Notes under the pieces: model-generated
Databases searched by the model: none
Told to the model about the DNA's origin: nothing
Seen by the model: only the letters and a program-made list of their open reading frames with translations
In this document: positions 22,401-35,255 of the stretch, piece by piece
Layout: every line of letters begins with the position of its first letter
How positions within the stretch are numbered: position 1 is the first letter of the stretch
DNA from: Paulownia fortunei
Taxonomy: Eukaryota > Streptophyta > Magnoliopsida > Lamiales > Paulowniaceae
Assembly: GCA_019321725.1 (NCBI GenBank)
Contig: CM033115.1
Coordinates: forward strand, 8,690,673 to 8,754,672
Direction of reading: 5' to 3'
Length of the DNA stretch: 64,000 bases
Program-made: the position numbers and the translations under genes

Positions 22401-22989
22401 ATATCTGGTGTAACGTGAGCTTGCTGAATTATGTTACACTTATGGTGGAAAGAATATATCAATTTGCATGAGGCTTTTATCTTCTTATATAAGCTAAAAA
22501 GTAGTTATATATCCATTAAATGTGAATTGAAAATAAAATGGATTAATTGGTAAGTTTATCTATGGATTGTTTAAGCTATCTTAATGTGTTAGGTTATTAG
22601 TCATCATGATAAATAATTTACTCTCAAACATGAACCTACTCAATTTTGTCAACAAAAACATGCTTGCTTTGGGACTTTCATCACACAAAATATGTGAATC
22701 ACACACAATTCTTCAACAAAAATAAAAAAATTAGGCTTAATTTTCACAAAAAACATAAATCCCCCCAAACGTAAACCAAACATTGTCCTCCATGTTTAAA
22801 GCAAGAAAAAACATAAGGGAAAAAAATTACTTTCTCTAAAATAGATATGTATCCACGAGTAAGCATCCTTTTAAGTCCAATGAGGATCTACAAACCACCA
22901 AGAAGATGAATAACTGCAAAATAGAAGAGAGCAAATCAAATAAAATAGGTGGAAACAACAAAAATGAAAACAAAACAAAAGCAAAGCAA
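22401..22989. other. AT-rich sequence, nothing recognised
   Basis: This stretch is rich in A and T with short A-runs. It holds no domain, terminus or repeat that I can assign. It separates the gene-like fragment from the Athila-like relic. Confidence 0.5.
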
Positions 22990-24123
22990 CTAAAGTAAGG
23001 GATAGAAAGAGTTCTAATCTAGAGTATATAGTATGACTGTAGAGCCTTTATTAGGAGTTGGCGAAAGAAATGGAGGACAAGTGTCGATCAACGCCACTTT
23101 CTACGTAGTGTTTCAATCTTTGCCCATTGACCTTGAAGGTATTGTTCGATGGAGTGATCACCTCAACGACTCTAGGAGGAAAGACTTTAGTTACTTTAAA
23201 GGCCCGAACTATTTAAACTTCAACTTAGCCTGAAAGAGTCGCATCCTTGAATAGTATAACAACACGATGCCCCCCTCAGCAAATTCTCTCTTGATAATGA
23301 CATCATTAATCCTTGTATAACTTGGCATTTTAATATGTTGGGTGCCAAAATTCTCCCATCTCATTTAATTGGAGCAACCTATTTTACCCTGCAGATTTTA
23401 TTTCAAAGTTAAGAAATTTTGTCGCCTAATAGGGAGATGACTTGCTTTACCAAAAACCAAGCTATAAGGCAACATGCCAATAGGAGTTTTGTATGTAACC
23501 TATATGCCCATAAAACATCTTCAAGGCGCAATGCCTAATCTTTCCTTGAGCTCACAATTTTTTCCAAAATGCATTTGAGTTCCCTATTAGACACTTCTAC
23601 TTATCCACTTATTTGGGGGTGATAAGGGATAGCAATTTTGTGAGTGATACCATATTTGCTCAAAAGATTTTCAAATTATTTGTTGAAAAAATGTGTACCC
23701 CCATCATTAATAATAGCCTTAGGGGTGCCAAAATCTAGTGAAATATATTTTTTCAAAAACTTCACAACAACCCGTGCATCATTAATTCTCAATCCTTCCA
23801 CCTTTACACATATTTTCAACCGCAATAAGTATGTATCTATTAGAGCAAGAACTAGGAAATGGCCCCATAAAATTAATACCCCAAACATCAAATAATTCAC
23901 ATTCAAGAATGTTTTTGAAAGCCATTTCATGTTTCCTAGAAATATTATCGGTTCTTTTGCACCTTTCACATGAAGGAACATAAGAGTATGCATCTTTAAA
24001 TAAAGTAGGGTAATAAAAATTGGATTGGCATACTTTTGCTGCTATTTTTGTAGGACCAAAGTGACCACATACCTCCCGGTCATGACAATGGTGAAAAATA
24101 GATTGCATCACTTCTTTAGGCAC
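22990..24123 (-). pseudogene. pol: Athila-like Ty3 pol relic 1: integrase
   Basis: On the minus strand, 24123-23782 holds the zinc-binding start (HHCHDREVCGHFG ... SCERCKRT) and FDVWGINFMGPFPSS. Athila-type integrases usually have Asp where Asn stands in GINFMGP, so the first catalytic acid seems lost. An overlapping frame (23993-23676) carries the second Asp in AIINDGGTHF. Weaker matches continue to about 22990 through the integrase C-terminus. Two frames overlap between about 23782 and 23993, showing a frameshift. Confidence 0.78.
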
Positions 24124-24126
24124 ACA

Positions 24127-25231
24127 TCATTGCACAATATTATTGGCATAAAATTTAAATAAAATTGGCTCCCCCCACACATATTGTTTGATATTGGATA
24201 ATAACATTTTATTTTTAAAAAAAGAAAGATCTGGGGAAGGGCTCCTGCTACAATATAGTTGCAAATTGTGCAAACCAATGAGGTGTTGCGAAGGTATACA
24301 TATGTTTATCCGAAAATGTTTCAACAATGGGAATATCCACATCTTAATATTAGGACTCTCTATCCTATACAAGTTATCTGCCACAACATTCTTCACACAT
24401 TTATTTTCTACAATTTCAAGGTAGAATTCTTGCAAAAAAAGAATCCATATAATCAACCTAAGTTTTGTATCTTTCTTTGCAAGAAGATAGTTATGTACGA
24501 AGTGGTCCGTGTAAACAATCACCTGTGCTAAAACAAGGTATGAAATACTACCACTAGAAGTTTTTTTTCAGTTAATTTTGTTGTACTTTAGTCAAAGTAT
24601 GACTAGCATACTAAATAGTTTAAAACACCTTGTTCTTTCTTTGCCCAAGCACCGCCCCAATAGCTATATCACTTACATCACACATAAGTTCAATGGCTAA
24701 GTTGTAATCGGGTGCCACCGTAATAGGTGAAGTGATTAGCTTCTCCTCCAATATCTTTAATGCTTGCAAACAATTATCATTAAAATGAAATAGGGCATCT
24801 TTAACCAAAAGATTTGAAAGAGGTTTAGCAATTTGAGAAAAATCCTTAATGAATCAGCGATAGAACCTGTATGTCCTTGAAAGATCCTTACTTCTTTCAT
24901 CGATGTTGGCGGAGGTAATTTCTCAATTACATCCACCTTGGCCCTATCCACCTCTATCCCCTTGTGAGAGATTTTGTGGCAAAGTACTATTCTCTCTTGC
25001 ACCTTGAAGTTGCACCACTCCCAATTCAAAACAAGATTTGCCTCTTCACATTAGCCAACACCAAGTCAAGATTTGCTAAGTATGCATAAAAAAAAGACTC
25101 AAACACCAAAAAATTATCCATGAAAATTTTAAGAAATTTTTCTACCATGTCATGAAAAATAACCATCATGCATATTTGGAAAGTAGTGGGCGCATTGCAT
25201 AAACCAAATGATATTCTCCTAAATGAAAATA
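24127..25231 (-). pseudogene. pol: Athila-like pol relic 1: RT end and RNase H
   Basis: On the minus strand it opens at the right with FGLCNAPTTFQICMM (about 25225-25165), a conserved RT motif. RT end KISHKGIEVDRAKVDVIEKL follows (25029-24757), then the RNase H start (24808-24620) and the RNase H end with IVYTDHFV and NVVADNLYRIE (24522-24127). Stops and shifts divide them. The upstream part of RT is missing because copia-1 begins at 25232. Confidence 0.8.
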
Positions 25232-26550
25232 TGTTAGAGTAGTGTCCAGTACGCTAATTAGATTGGGTAAGTTTTATACTTGTATTTGTAAAAATTATTT
25301 TTCAAATCATACTAATTAAATAGGTAAGTTTCTTTATCTTTAATTACATATAGTAAGTAGATAAAGCCCTTAGACCAAACCTAGCTATGGAGCAAGGTCA
25401 TGCATTTGATGATAATTATAGAATATGCCTCTATAGGTTTGGTCTTAAATTAGTTTTGAGCTGAGGGCTTTTTGAGATGGGACATCGAATAGCCTAATAG
25501 ACTCACGCATATAGTGTATGCTCGCATAAAGAGGATGTCTTGCTCCATGGACATTGGTGTAATGATGCTAATACATGTATGCAGGTGCTTAATAGAGAAC
25601 AAATACACTAAATAGGCCATTGGAAATTCTTAATTGGACATGTTATTTATTGAAATTAGAATTTTCATGTTATGGTAGTACACGATTAGTCCTTGACATG
25701 AGGCATCATGGTAGCCTTGTGCATGCCGTGTTCCATTTTGATGTATATTTTGGTTGCTTGACAACCACAAAATGGGTACGTTGGATATTGCATTGATATA
25801 TATGGAGGTTGATGAGTGGCCAATAAAAGATCTGTCACTTGTTTGGTAGAACAAGTGAATCTCCTGTGTTTTCATTACATTTTTGAAATGATGGTAGAAT
25901 AGGATGACATTTTTCTTTTTATTTTTCATGGACAAGAAGAAAGACCAAGACGAAGAATTAAGAGAAGGCCCATGAATGTATGTGATATATTCATGTAATA
26001 GAAATTAGTTTTTAGTTTCATTTTGTTACCCTTATATTGACCTAAATTCATTTTTAGCTCAAATAGATCGCATAGGAATGGCACATGATTATCCAGATTT
26101 TGTATGTATTAGATGCATGCTCAGGGTTTGTTTAATGTGTTCAAATAATATGCTTGTCATCAATTGAATGCAAACAAACTAAATAAACTAAGAATTAAAT
26201 TGATGAGGTCTTAGTTAAAATAATTAATTCCACTTGAAGAAATTTTTAAATTTTGATTTCAAGTAAATATAGATAAAATTGGGTTGGACCCAATAATTCA
26301 TGTCTACCGCCAAAAGTAGTTGACTTGATGATGCTACCTTACTTTGTCATTGGTCATGAGTTATGGAATGAATCTATAATGGAAAGTTGTGATCTTTACT
26401 AAGCATGGTGATGCCCATAGGATGGACTCATCTCTACATTGGCCATCAGTCGTGGAACATTTTAATGCTCCGTCTACATAGATGTTTAATAGGTCTTGTT
26501 TGACACTTAGTACCATATAGGCTCATAAACTTAGGATATATGGGAAGAAG
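25232..26550 (+). repeat. Copia-1 5' LTR and leader (internally shortened)
   Basis: The first ~670 bp align to the copia-2 5' LTR from 50701 to about 51370. The rest aligns in part to the copia-2 leader (about 53340-53580). The LTR/leader border and primer site seen in copia-2 are not recognisable here, so a deletion probably removed them. Confidence 0.65.
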
Positions 26551-29352
26551 TGTAATACCCAATCCTCACACCACTCACTTGACCAATGTGATTCATTCAT
26601 TACATGCTACTTATATGCTAATTTGTATTAACATTTACATGGCATCTTATGTAGCATTCTTAATCGTTAGACCTCTAATGCTATCACATGATATTAGTGG
26701 TTGAGATCTTATAACCTAATTAAAAAATTCTATATTTAAATAAGAAAAAGAATAGATTGGTTGATATATTGGATATTCATAGATTATATGTTATAATTTT
26801 GAAAGTGTTAAAGGTGTTACTAGTAAGTTTATATGATTTGATTTAATTAGATCGAGGTATTTTAAAAGTATACATCCAAGGATTAACATACTTAGGATAT
26901 TGGACATGATATAATGTGATTTAAGTCTAATAATACAAGGTCCATATGTGCATATGATTTTAGAAATGCAAACTAGACAATCATTTAAGAATCAAATGTC
27001 AATTGGTTTGGAGATCGAATGAATGGACATAGGAATTACCTATGGGAATGAAGGGTGACTAAGATAGTTGAAACCAAATAAGAATATGTGAGACACACAA
27101 GATTAGGCCTGAAAGATAAGGAAAAAATCAGATTATACCATTACATGCCACCTCAAGCTTTGCCACCTCATGCTTTCTTAATAAGCTTAAGCTAACATCT
27201 CAAGCTAACACCTCAAACCATTCACCCTTAAGCCATGACCAAACTCTCATTTCAGCCATTTTCATCTTCCAAACACATACCTTAAGGTATACAATTGCTC
27301 CAAATTGATTCCAAGTTGAAATAAAAGCAAGAAAAGCAAAGGAGAAGTGATTACCATCAAGTTTAACCTCAAAATCTGTATAGGTAACATTTATTTATGG
27401 TTTTGCCTTTGGTTTTTAGATTATTCTGAATGGTTTTATTATTTAATAAACTTTAAATATCTCTTATAAAAGTGTTAGGAAGTTTTTAGTTAGACTTTGG
27501 TGCACAAAGAAAAGGTTTTTGATGACAAACACTTAATAGGAAATACTAGTGGCAAAAACTGTCACCTTACTATTTTCTTGTATTTTAGGCTTCAAAAGTG
27601 TATGGTATGTTGAATAAAATTTATATTTATTACCCTTTACATGTCTATATATGAGTTAAGAGTATTGGAATGAATTTTCATTGATTAGAAATTGAAATAG
27701 AGAATAATATTGTAGAAACACTCAAACTGCCAAAGTAGCAAAATCTGCTTTGGTGTGCTGCGAATGAGACTGAATTAAGGAAGCTAAATCCATTAGTTTT
27801 GGAAAGGATATGACCTGGTTGTCTCTTTTTATATGTTATATAAGTGTGGTGAAAATTTTGGAGTGATTGAATATACTTAAGGGTTCCAAAATCATTAACG
27901 TCATGAAGCGCGTAAAACTATCATGGTAGGAAAAATCTGTTTCAGTATGCTGTGAAAGGAGCTGAACTTGGGAAGCTATATCCATGCATTTTAGCCATTC
28001 TATGACATGGTTATATTGTTTTTTATGTTAGATAAGTGTGATAAAAATTGTGGAGTGAATGAATATGTCTAAGGGTGTCAAAATCATCATGCAAATTAAT
28101 GTGGCAGCAAGAAAATGTGAAGTGGTGAATCTGTCCCATTTAGTTCATTAACATGTTCCAGCATAGATGTGGTGTATTTGATCCCTAAAATTTAGGTAAA
28201 TGTTGTAAGAGTTATAATACATCAATTAAGTGAGGTTAGTATACATTTAAGATATGGACCAAAGGTACGTAGAATGTTGTATTCGGTTATAATTTCTAAG
28301 TGGTAAGGTTGTTTAGTTAAATTGAGATTCAAGATCTTTATACTACATTAGGTATAATGAACTTGTTAATTGAGGATGGTAATTGGTATCTTGTATTTTT
28401 ACAGATTGTTTAACATCTAGGGTTGGGGAGTAATACTTAAGAAACCTAGAAGTAACATACAACCGATCAAAGGTAAGTAAAGATTCATTTGCAACTACAA
28501 TGCATAGACATAGTAGATGTGTGAATTATATATAATATCATAAATCATATATGCATAGTAGAGGGCTCTCCATTGAGCATACATACATGGGCATTGTCAT
28601 TGGCACGTGCATGTATCATATACGAGCATTGTGATAAATCTTGCATTGCACGACATGATTCTGAGAAAGGAAAATATTTTACTGACCACTACTAGTGCAC
28701 CGAAGTATGCATAGATTTGCATGGTTGTATGCATGGATTTACATGTGTACGAGTGTGCATAGATTTTCATGCTTTTATGATTATTAGCCATTGGATTATG
28801 GTGATGTACAGAACTCTTTTCCGGTGCATGGGATAGTAGCATTGGTCAGGGGCCCAAGAAAGTAATGATTTTGAGAGAAATGTTTTGATGCATGGAATTG
28901 CATTGTGGGCATAGCATTTTGAGATGTATGACTTGATATTGTGGATTATTCTTTGACATGCATATTCTTTACTTGCTGAGTGTTAGCTTATATAGTTTAT
29001 ACATTGCAGGTGAGTCTGGTGATACTTGACACCATGGACTTACTTGGCAAGTTGTTGGGGTTCCTACAGATTCTGAGGACAAGTGTACATGGATGACGAC
29101 CTGTTGGGTTGTGTTGTGGGTATATTCTAATTTTTACATTCATTATTATTGTGTAAATTGCTAATTATATATATAAACAGTGATTTTTTTATATAAAGGG
29201 TTATATGTGAGAAAATCTTTACTATTTCTCAAAGTGATACATTTCACAAAAGTAAATATATATATATATACACACACATAAGCACACACATGTGCTGCCT
29301 TATCAAAATTATTATTATACCAATATCTATATTTAATGGTGGGGGTGTTACA
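26551..29352 (+). repeat. Solo Tekay-type LTR (LTR-A) with target duplication
   Basis: It begins TGTAATACCC and ends GGGGGTGTTACA (2802 bp), and is flanked on both sides by AGAAG (26546-26550 and 29353-29357). A complete LTR with a 5-bp target duplication and no internal region is the product of recombination between the two LTRs of an inserted element. It is clearly more diverged from Tekay-1 than the Tekay-1 LTRs are from each other. It keeps splice-like sites at 27384, 28404, 28473 and 29009, and CATGCA-type repeats around 28705-28775. Confidence 0.93.
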
Positions 29353-29632
29353 AGAAGTAAGACAAAATATCTTAAGGGTTGTATGGAGATGCAATTGTTA
29401 AAAGTTAACTACCTTTTAATATGTTTTATGGCCTCATAAAATTGGGGCATACAATATATTAATTGGGCCCTAAGTCCACTAGGAAATAAGATTTCCCGAA
29501 TTGCCATTAGGGGTGATGGAATTTGAATAAAATAATGGGAGACATTTATTACAAAAGACCTTGTTATAAATGAATATATTTTGAAAGAATGCTAATTTCC
29601 TACCTCGTTTAAATTTTGTAGATTGTCTATAA
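29353..29632 (+). other. Copia-1 leader, second part
   Basis: It continues the copia leader after the solo LTR; the same sequence stands undivided in copia-2 at about 53575-53864. It holds no coding content. Confidence 0.7.
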
Positions 29633-30400
29633 ATGACTAAAAATTCACTTGCATCAATTATGGACACTAATAAATTAACTAGTCCAAATTTTGTCGATTG
29701 GCTAAGGAACCTCAATATTGTTTTATAATCTGAGAAGAGATCCTACATCCTCAATGTTTCTCCACTGGTAGGTTTGTCGGTAGATGGGACAAAGGAAGAG
29801 CTTGCATAATATCGACAACAAGTTGATGTTCTACAAGCGTAATGCTATATGATGGTATCGATGTCAAACGAGTTGCAGAGGCAACACAAGGTACATGTGC
29901 ATGCGCATGATATCTATGTTCACCTACAAGAGTTCTATGGTGAACATACTAGGCATGCGAGATATCAGATCTCGAAAGAGCTTTTTAAGACCCGTATGAT
30001 GGAGGGCTCTTTAGTCCATGATCATGGATTGAAGATGATAGGTCTGATAGAAAGGCTTAAGTCACTTGGAGTCATTATAGATGACGAGCTCTATTTAAAT
30101 CTCATCTTACAGTCTTTGTCTCCATCATTTGCCACCTTCATTGTTAACTTCAACATGCATAAGATGGAAACTATCCTTTCTGAGCAGGTTAACGTGTTGA
30201 AGATGACTGAGTCCACTATGAAGAAGGACAAGCCGATCATGCTTGTTAGATTCTCATCCAACTCAAAGACTATAAAGCCGAAGAGAAAGAATGGGAGATG
30301 AAAGCGTTCCTCAAAATCCAAAGGCATGAAGGCAACTGGTGGGGTCTCTAAGAGTTCCAAAACTGATGACAAATGCTATTACTACAGTGAACTTGGGTAT
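29633..30400 (+). pseudogene. gag: Copia-1 gag, decayed
   Basis: The start ATG at 29633 (MTKNSLASIMD) matches the copia-2 gag start at 53865. The best open part is 29849-30301, with EFYGEHTRHARYQISKELF and the helical capsid region, similar to copia-2 at 54143-54538. Stops occur near 29725, 29805 and 29840 and at 30299-30301, and the zinc knuckle near 30375-30420 has lost Cys and His positions and contains a stop. Confidence 0.8.
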
Positions 30401-31660
30401 TAGAAAATGAATTACAATGAGCACCTTGCAAGCTTGAAGAGTTCAGGTATTTATTTTGTTAAAGTTAACTTATCAGTTAATGATGCTTCTTGGGTATTAA
30501 ATACCAAATGTCGATCTCAACTATGCAATAATTTATAGGTGATGGCAAGAAACAAGAAGCTAAGTAGAGAAAATACAGTCCTGCGATTGGGGAATGGAGC
30601 AAAGGTTGCTGAATTAGCCATAGAAAGTGTCAACTTAGCTTTAGAAAAAAGAGTAGTTTTATTTTTAAACAATTTTCTTTATGTTCCAAATATAGTTAAG
30701 AACATTGCCTCCATTCCTGTTTTGGATGGAGAAGGTTTTACTTTTTTAATAAAACATAGAAGTTGTTCTTTTTTTAGAGATTTAGTTTTGATTACCTCTT
30801 GCATATTGATGAATGGTTTATACTCTATTACTCTCCATAACTCCTTTTTCCACGTTCAACAAATCATAGTTCTCAACTTTTATAGTATGCTAGATTAGGC
30901 CATATCTCTGAAAAGAGAATTCATAAGTTGGCTCAATTACTCGATCTTTCGAAAGAATAAGGAATGCCAACATATGAGTCATGTCTTAAGGGAAAGATGA
31001 CCAAATCACTATTTATTGGACAAGTGGAGCGAACCAAAGATCTATTGGATTTGATCCATTTAGATGTTTGTGGGCCACTAAGAGTTAGTGCTCGTGGTAA
31101 CTATCACTAATTCATAAACTTTACCGATGATTATTGTAGGTATGGTTATGTCTACCTTATGAGGTACAAATTTGAAGCTTTTGAAAAGTTTAAAGAACTC
31201 AGATGCGAGGTAGAGAAACAAATTGGGCTAAGTATTAAGACTCTTCGATCAGATCGAGGAGATGAATATTTGAGCACAGAGTTTCCTGATTATCTAAAAG
31301 ATAATGGGATTATCTCTTAGTGGACCTTTCCTGCTACTCTTTAGGAATCAAATCCTATTAGACATGGTTTAATCGATAATGAGTTTCACTAGGCTTTCTC
31401 TTTCATTCTGGGGCTATACTCTAAAAATAACAGCATATCCATTAAACAGAGTGCCATCAAAGTTAATGCTCAAAACACCATATGAGATGTGGTGTGGGAA
31501 ACCACCCTCTTACAAATACATTAGGGTATGGGGATGTGCTGCTTACGTGAAGCAGCAAGTGAGACATAAATTGTATATGAGATCCAGTTTATGTAAGTTC
31601 ATAGGGCATCTAAAAGAATCCATTGAATACTAATTCTACGACCCCTCAAAACAAAAGTGT
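30401..31660 (+). pseudogene. pol: Copia-1 pol: protease and integrase, decayed
   Basis: The protease region reads ASWVLNTKCRSQLCNN near 30490, where copia proteases have Asp-Thr-Gly, so the active Asp is Asn. The pre-integrase part (LRLGNGAKVAELAI ... LYVPNIVKNI) is open at 30539-30898. Integrase follows with CLKGKMTKSLFIGQVE, LIHLDVCGPL (first catalytic Asp, near 31055), TLRSDRGDEYLS (second Asp, near 31250) and YEMWCGKPPS (near 31480). Several stops interrupt it. Confidence 0.8.
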
Positions 31661-32050
31661 TTATTTTAAGGAATGCCATCTTCTTAGAAGAGAAGTTTCT
31701 ATTGGATAGAAATGGCAATGTTATGGAACTTGAAGATATTCAAAAACTATAGAGCCTCCCAACAGACATAGTAATGGGCCAACCAGTTGAGGCTGAACTT
31801 TTGGACACACAACCTCCTAGGAGATTCCAAAGAATCTCAAAACCACCTGAGGTATAGCTTTTTGTTAGAGAACAACGAGGAGCATCTCCCCGTAGATAAT
31901 GATCCAAGGACTTATGGAGAAGCGATGTTGAACATCAACTTAGGAAGTAGGTGAGATGCAATGCAATCCGAGATGGACCTTGGTGGACCCACCATAAAGA
32001 ATAGTTACCATTGGTTGCAAATGGGTCTACAAGTAGAAGCTTGGAGTAAA
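31661..32050 (+). pseudogene. Copia-1 linker between integrase and RT
   Basis: This is the low-complexity linker usual in copia polyproteins, with stops. Parts of it (REQRGASPR) recur in the deletion derivative at 4390-4440 and in copia-2 near 56140. Confidence 0.65.
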
Positions 32051-33436
32051 AGAAGAGGTAGTGACCTACAAAGTACATCTCATTGCGAAAGGTTATACTC
32101 AGAAGCAAAGAATTGATTATGAGGAAACTTTTTCGCCAATAGCGATACTTAATCTATTCTGATACTGCTAGCCATATCAGCGTATTATAACTATCAGATA
32201 TCATAATATACTAATATGGTTAATGGATGTGAAGACTGCTTTTCTTAATGGAAATATTAAAGAAGAGATCTATATGAGGCAGCCAAAAGGTAAGGTTTGC
32301 AAACTCCAAAGATCTATTTATGGACACAAACAAGCTTCTCGAAGCTGGAACATCCAGTTTGATGAGGTAATCAAATTATTTGATTTCCATACAAACCCCA
32401 ATGAACTTTGTATCTACAAAAAGGTTAGTGGAAGCATAGTGATATTTATTGTGTTTTATGTTGATGACATCCTACTCATTGAGAATAATGTAGATGATAC
32501 AGTCAACTAAGACTTGGTTATCTAACTAGTTCTCCATGAGGATTTGGGAGAAAAATCCGTTATTCTTGAAATAAAAATCTATAGAGATATGTCTAGAAGG
32601 ATGATCGGACTATCCAGTCTACATACATAGAAAAAATGCTAAAGAGGTTTAACATGGAGGAATCCAAATAAGGATTCTTGTCAATAAGTAATGACATTTC
32701 TCTTTTAAAGGGCTATGTCTCCTAAGACTCCTAAGGAGAGGGCAATAATGGCCAACATACCTTATGCATCTATCGTTGGAAACATAATGTATGGTATGCT
32801 ATGTACGAGGCCTGATGTTGCATATGCTCTGAGTGTCACTAGTAGATATCTATCAAATCCAGGTGAGGAACACTGGAAGGCTATAAAGATGATCCTAAAG
32901 TACTTGATAAGAACTAAGGATATCTTTTTTGTATACGACTTTGGATAACTGAAACTAGAAGGCTATGCTGATTCTAGTTTTTAGTCCAATATAGATCACT
33001 TAAAGTCCATGTCTAGATATGTATTCACTATAAATGATGGTGCGGTCAGCTGGAAGAGTTCTTAGCAGGAGATGACCACGGATTCTACCACTAAGGCTTA
33101 ATACATTATAAAGAAAGATGTTTGGATGAGAAACTTCATCCAAGAGTTGGGTGTCGTTCTATCTGTTGTTCATCCTGTATTGATATACTATGATAACAAT
33201 GGAGCTATTGCGCAAGCAAAGGAGCCAAGATCCCATCAAAGATCCAAGCACATCTTGAGGTGATACCATCTGATTAGAGAGATAAATAGTAAAGGGGACA
33301 TTGTAGTAGTAGTCACTTCGGTAGAAAATATAGCAAACCCACTAACCAAACCCCTAATGCAGAAGGAATTCGGCGGACATCTTGAGATGATAGACCTGAA
33401 ATACATGGGCAATTGGCACTACGGTAAGTAGGACAT
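32051..33436 (+). pseudogene. pol: Copia-1 pol: RT and RNase H, decayed
   Basis: RT is recognised by KGYTQKQRIDYEETFSP near 32085, MDVKTAFLNG at 32223, SIYGHKQASRSW and the catalytic box FYVDDILL, with its two Asp codons at 32463-32468. RNase H follows with TRPDVAYALSVTSRYLSNP (32808 onwards), EGYADSS, YYDNNGAI and SKHIL. The final block ENIANPLTKPL leads to KYMGNWHYGK, stop, just before the 3' LTR. Stops divide the region into pieces of under 100 codons. Confidence 0.85.
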
Positions 33437-33643
33437 TATTAGAGTAGTGCTCGATGCGCTAGTTAGATTGGGCGTCTTTTATACTCTTGTATTTGTAAAA
33501 ATAATATTTTTCAAATCATATTAATAAAATAGACAAGTTTCTTTATCTTTAATTGCATATAGTAATTAGATAAAGTCCCTAGATCAAACCTAGCTATGGG
33601 ACATGGTCACGCATTTGATAGTGATCATGGAATATACCTCTAT
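33437..33643 (+). repeat. Copia-1 3' LTR, first ~207 bp
   Basis: It begins TATTAGAGTAG (TGTTAGAGTAG in the 5' LTR) and follows the 5' LTR up to CCTCTAT, then changes to unrelated sequence at about 33644. Confidence 0.8.
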
Positions 33644-33892
33644 GAAAGAGGTTCATCCTTTCTCCTCAACTAAATGAAATTTAGAAAGACATATGAAAGT
33701 AGAAAAAATTAAAAATAGAAGAGAAACTAAAAAATATATTTCTATAACTACTAGAAAACTTATAAGAGTCAATATAATGTCATCTAAAGAATTCTTGCTC
33801 AGTCCATCCATATTGAATTGAATTTTATCTTCTTGATTTTTAGAAATCAATCCTAAGGAACGTCACTTTGTGTTTCAAGTCCGTCAAGCACA
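33644..33892. other. Non-coding flank next to copia-1, up to the gap
   Basis: It carries a ~110-bp block (from GAGGTTCA at about 33648) that recurs near 59881-59998. It is probably part of an Athila-like element edge. It is repeated at 47569-47817. Confidence 0.45.
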
Positions 33893-33992
33893 NNNNNNNN
33901 NNNNNNNNNNNNNNNNNNNNNNNNNNNNNNNNNNNNNNNNNNNNNNNNNNNNNNNNNNNNNNNNNNNNNNNNNNNNNNNNNNNNNNNNNNNN
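33893..33992. other. Assembly gap, 100 N
   Basis: One hundred unknown bases, the round length commonly used by assemblers for a gap of unknown size. Any reading frame drawn across it is meaningless. Confidence 1.
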
Positions 33993-34100
33993 AAGCTATG
34001 TAAGTCGATTGATGATAACATCACGAGCATTATTCAGAATAGGTGTCTGCTCTCCTGGGGTTCTGGCTCCACTACTACTTTCACCCTTTGTTCTCACCAT
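33993..34100 (-). pseudogene. gag: Tekay-2 gag N-terminus (duplicate of 20068-20175)
   Basis: The minus strand starts at 34100 with MVRTKGESSSGA and is cut by the gap after 36 codons. The remainder of Tekay-2 does not follow, as expected if this is simply the start of the right-hand contig. Confidence 0.85.
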
Positions 34101-34248
34101 GACTGCAATACCATTTTATTTATAACAAATGGCCAATATAATTCATGAAATATATAATGAAATATAACATAAAATAAAACTTACTGGCATGGCTGTGCTC
34201 CACAAGTTCTAAGATAATGTACATGGACAGTCTACAGAATTAAGAATT

Positions 34249-34262
34249 GGGCTATGATACTA
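34249..34262 (-). other. Tekay-2 primer site (duplicate of 20324-20337)
   Basis: The sequence TAGTATCATAGCCC on the minus strand is the same as at 20324-20337. Confidence 0.8.
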
Positions 34263-34267
34263 CTCTT

Positions 34268-35255
34268 TATCACAACCTCCCAATAATATGTATAAATATA
34301 TATATATAAACAACCTGTACAACATAATTTGTGCACGTATGCATGTGTAGAACTTTTTTTTTTTACTCAATTCAACAAAATATTGATAAAAGTAAAGTGT
34401 TTTCATATCCTGTAACACTGTGTATATATAGGTAGTTATTAAACATTAACCAAGTCTATCACAACCATCACAAACCTAAACTCTTTATCATAAAGGAGTT
34501 TTAAAAGTGATATACAGGATAAAGTCACTAATATAATACAATAACTGTAAAATAAAAAATACAGATATAATACAATAACTGTAAAATAAAAAATACAGCC
34601 CACAAAATAGCTCAACAGGTTGTCATCCATATACATTGATCATTGAAAGCCTGTAGGAGCTCCATTGCCAACTAGTAAACCAGAGGTCTCAAGTCTCATC
34701 ATATTCACCTACAATACATAAACTACATGAGCTAACACTCTATAAGTAAAAATCATGCATGACAAGAGTATGATATAAAATCTCATACAACTCAACTCTA
34801 AGATATGATACTATAAATATGTTAAATTGAGTATTCATAAATCAACGAGTTTTTATTAAAAATCACTTCATTTATTGGGCCCTTGACCCACCTACTATGC
34901 ATTGGATAAAGCTCTGAACAATATCAATAAGCATACTACCATAAACAAATTAACTCAGTCCAATGGCCATCTCTTGGGATCACCAGAGGTCCACCCCCTG
35001 TCTTCCCCTGTGATCCTCCAGAAGTCTTCCCACTGGCGGAGTCAATAAGAGCACAGTCAAGTGGTCCACCCTCTCGTGACCACCAGAGGCACGCCTCCTA
35101 TCAACTCCTGTGATCCTCCAAGAAGTAACACTCATGGTATCCCCAAAATATCATATAAGCACGCCTCGCATGCCTCTATACTAATTAACTACATAATAAA
35201 ATTAGATTCATTAATATATTTGAGTTACGATGCGCACCTTACATAATAGAATTAT
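34268..35255 (-). repeat. Tekay-2 5' LTR (duplicate of 20343-21330)
   Basis: It is the same truncated LTR-B, including the doubled 34-bp unit (34532-34598). Confidence 0.75.

Larger units (their letters stand above)
25232..33643 (+). mobile_element. Copia-1: decayed Ty1/copia element with a nested solo LTR
   Basis: The order 5' LTR and leader, gag, protease, integrase, RT, RNase H, partial 3' LTR is the copia order (integrase before RT). The LTR starts TGTTAGAGTAG at 25232, and the 3' LTR starts with a mutated TATTAGAGTAG at 33437. Coding parts hold many stops. A solo Tekay-type LTR sits in the leader (26551-29352). The 3' LTR breaks off after about 207 bp, so no target duplication can be checked. 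Confidence 0.88.

Noticed and set aside
23033..24531. Plus-strand frames across the Athila-like relic
   Set aside because: Shadows of minus-strand integrase and RNase H; the recognisable motifs are all on the minus strand.
33868..34148. Two plus-strand reading frames running through the N gap
   Set aside because: They consist mostly of unknown bases and join two contig ends.
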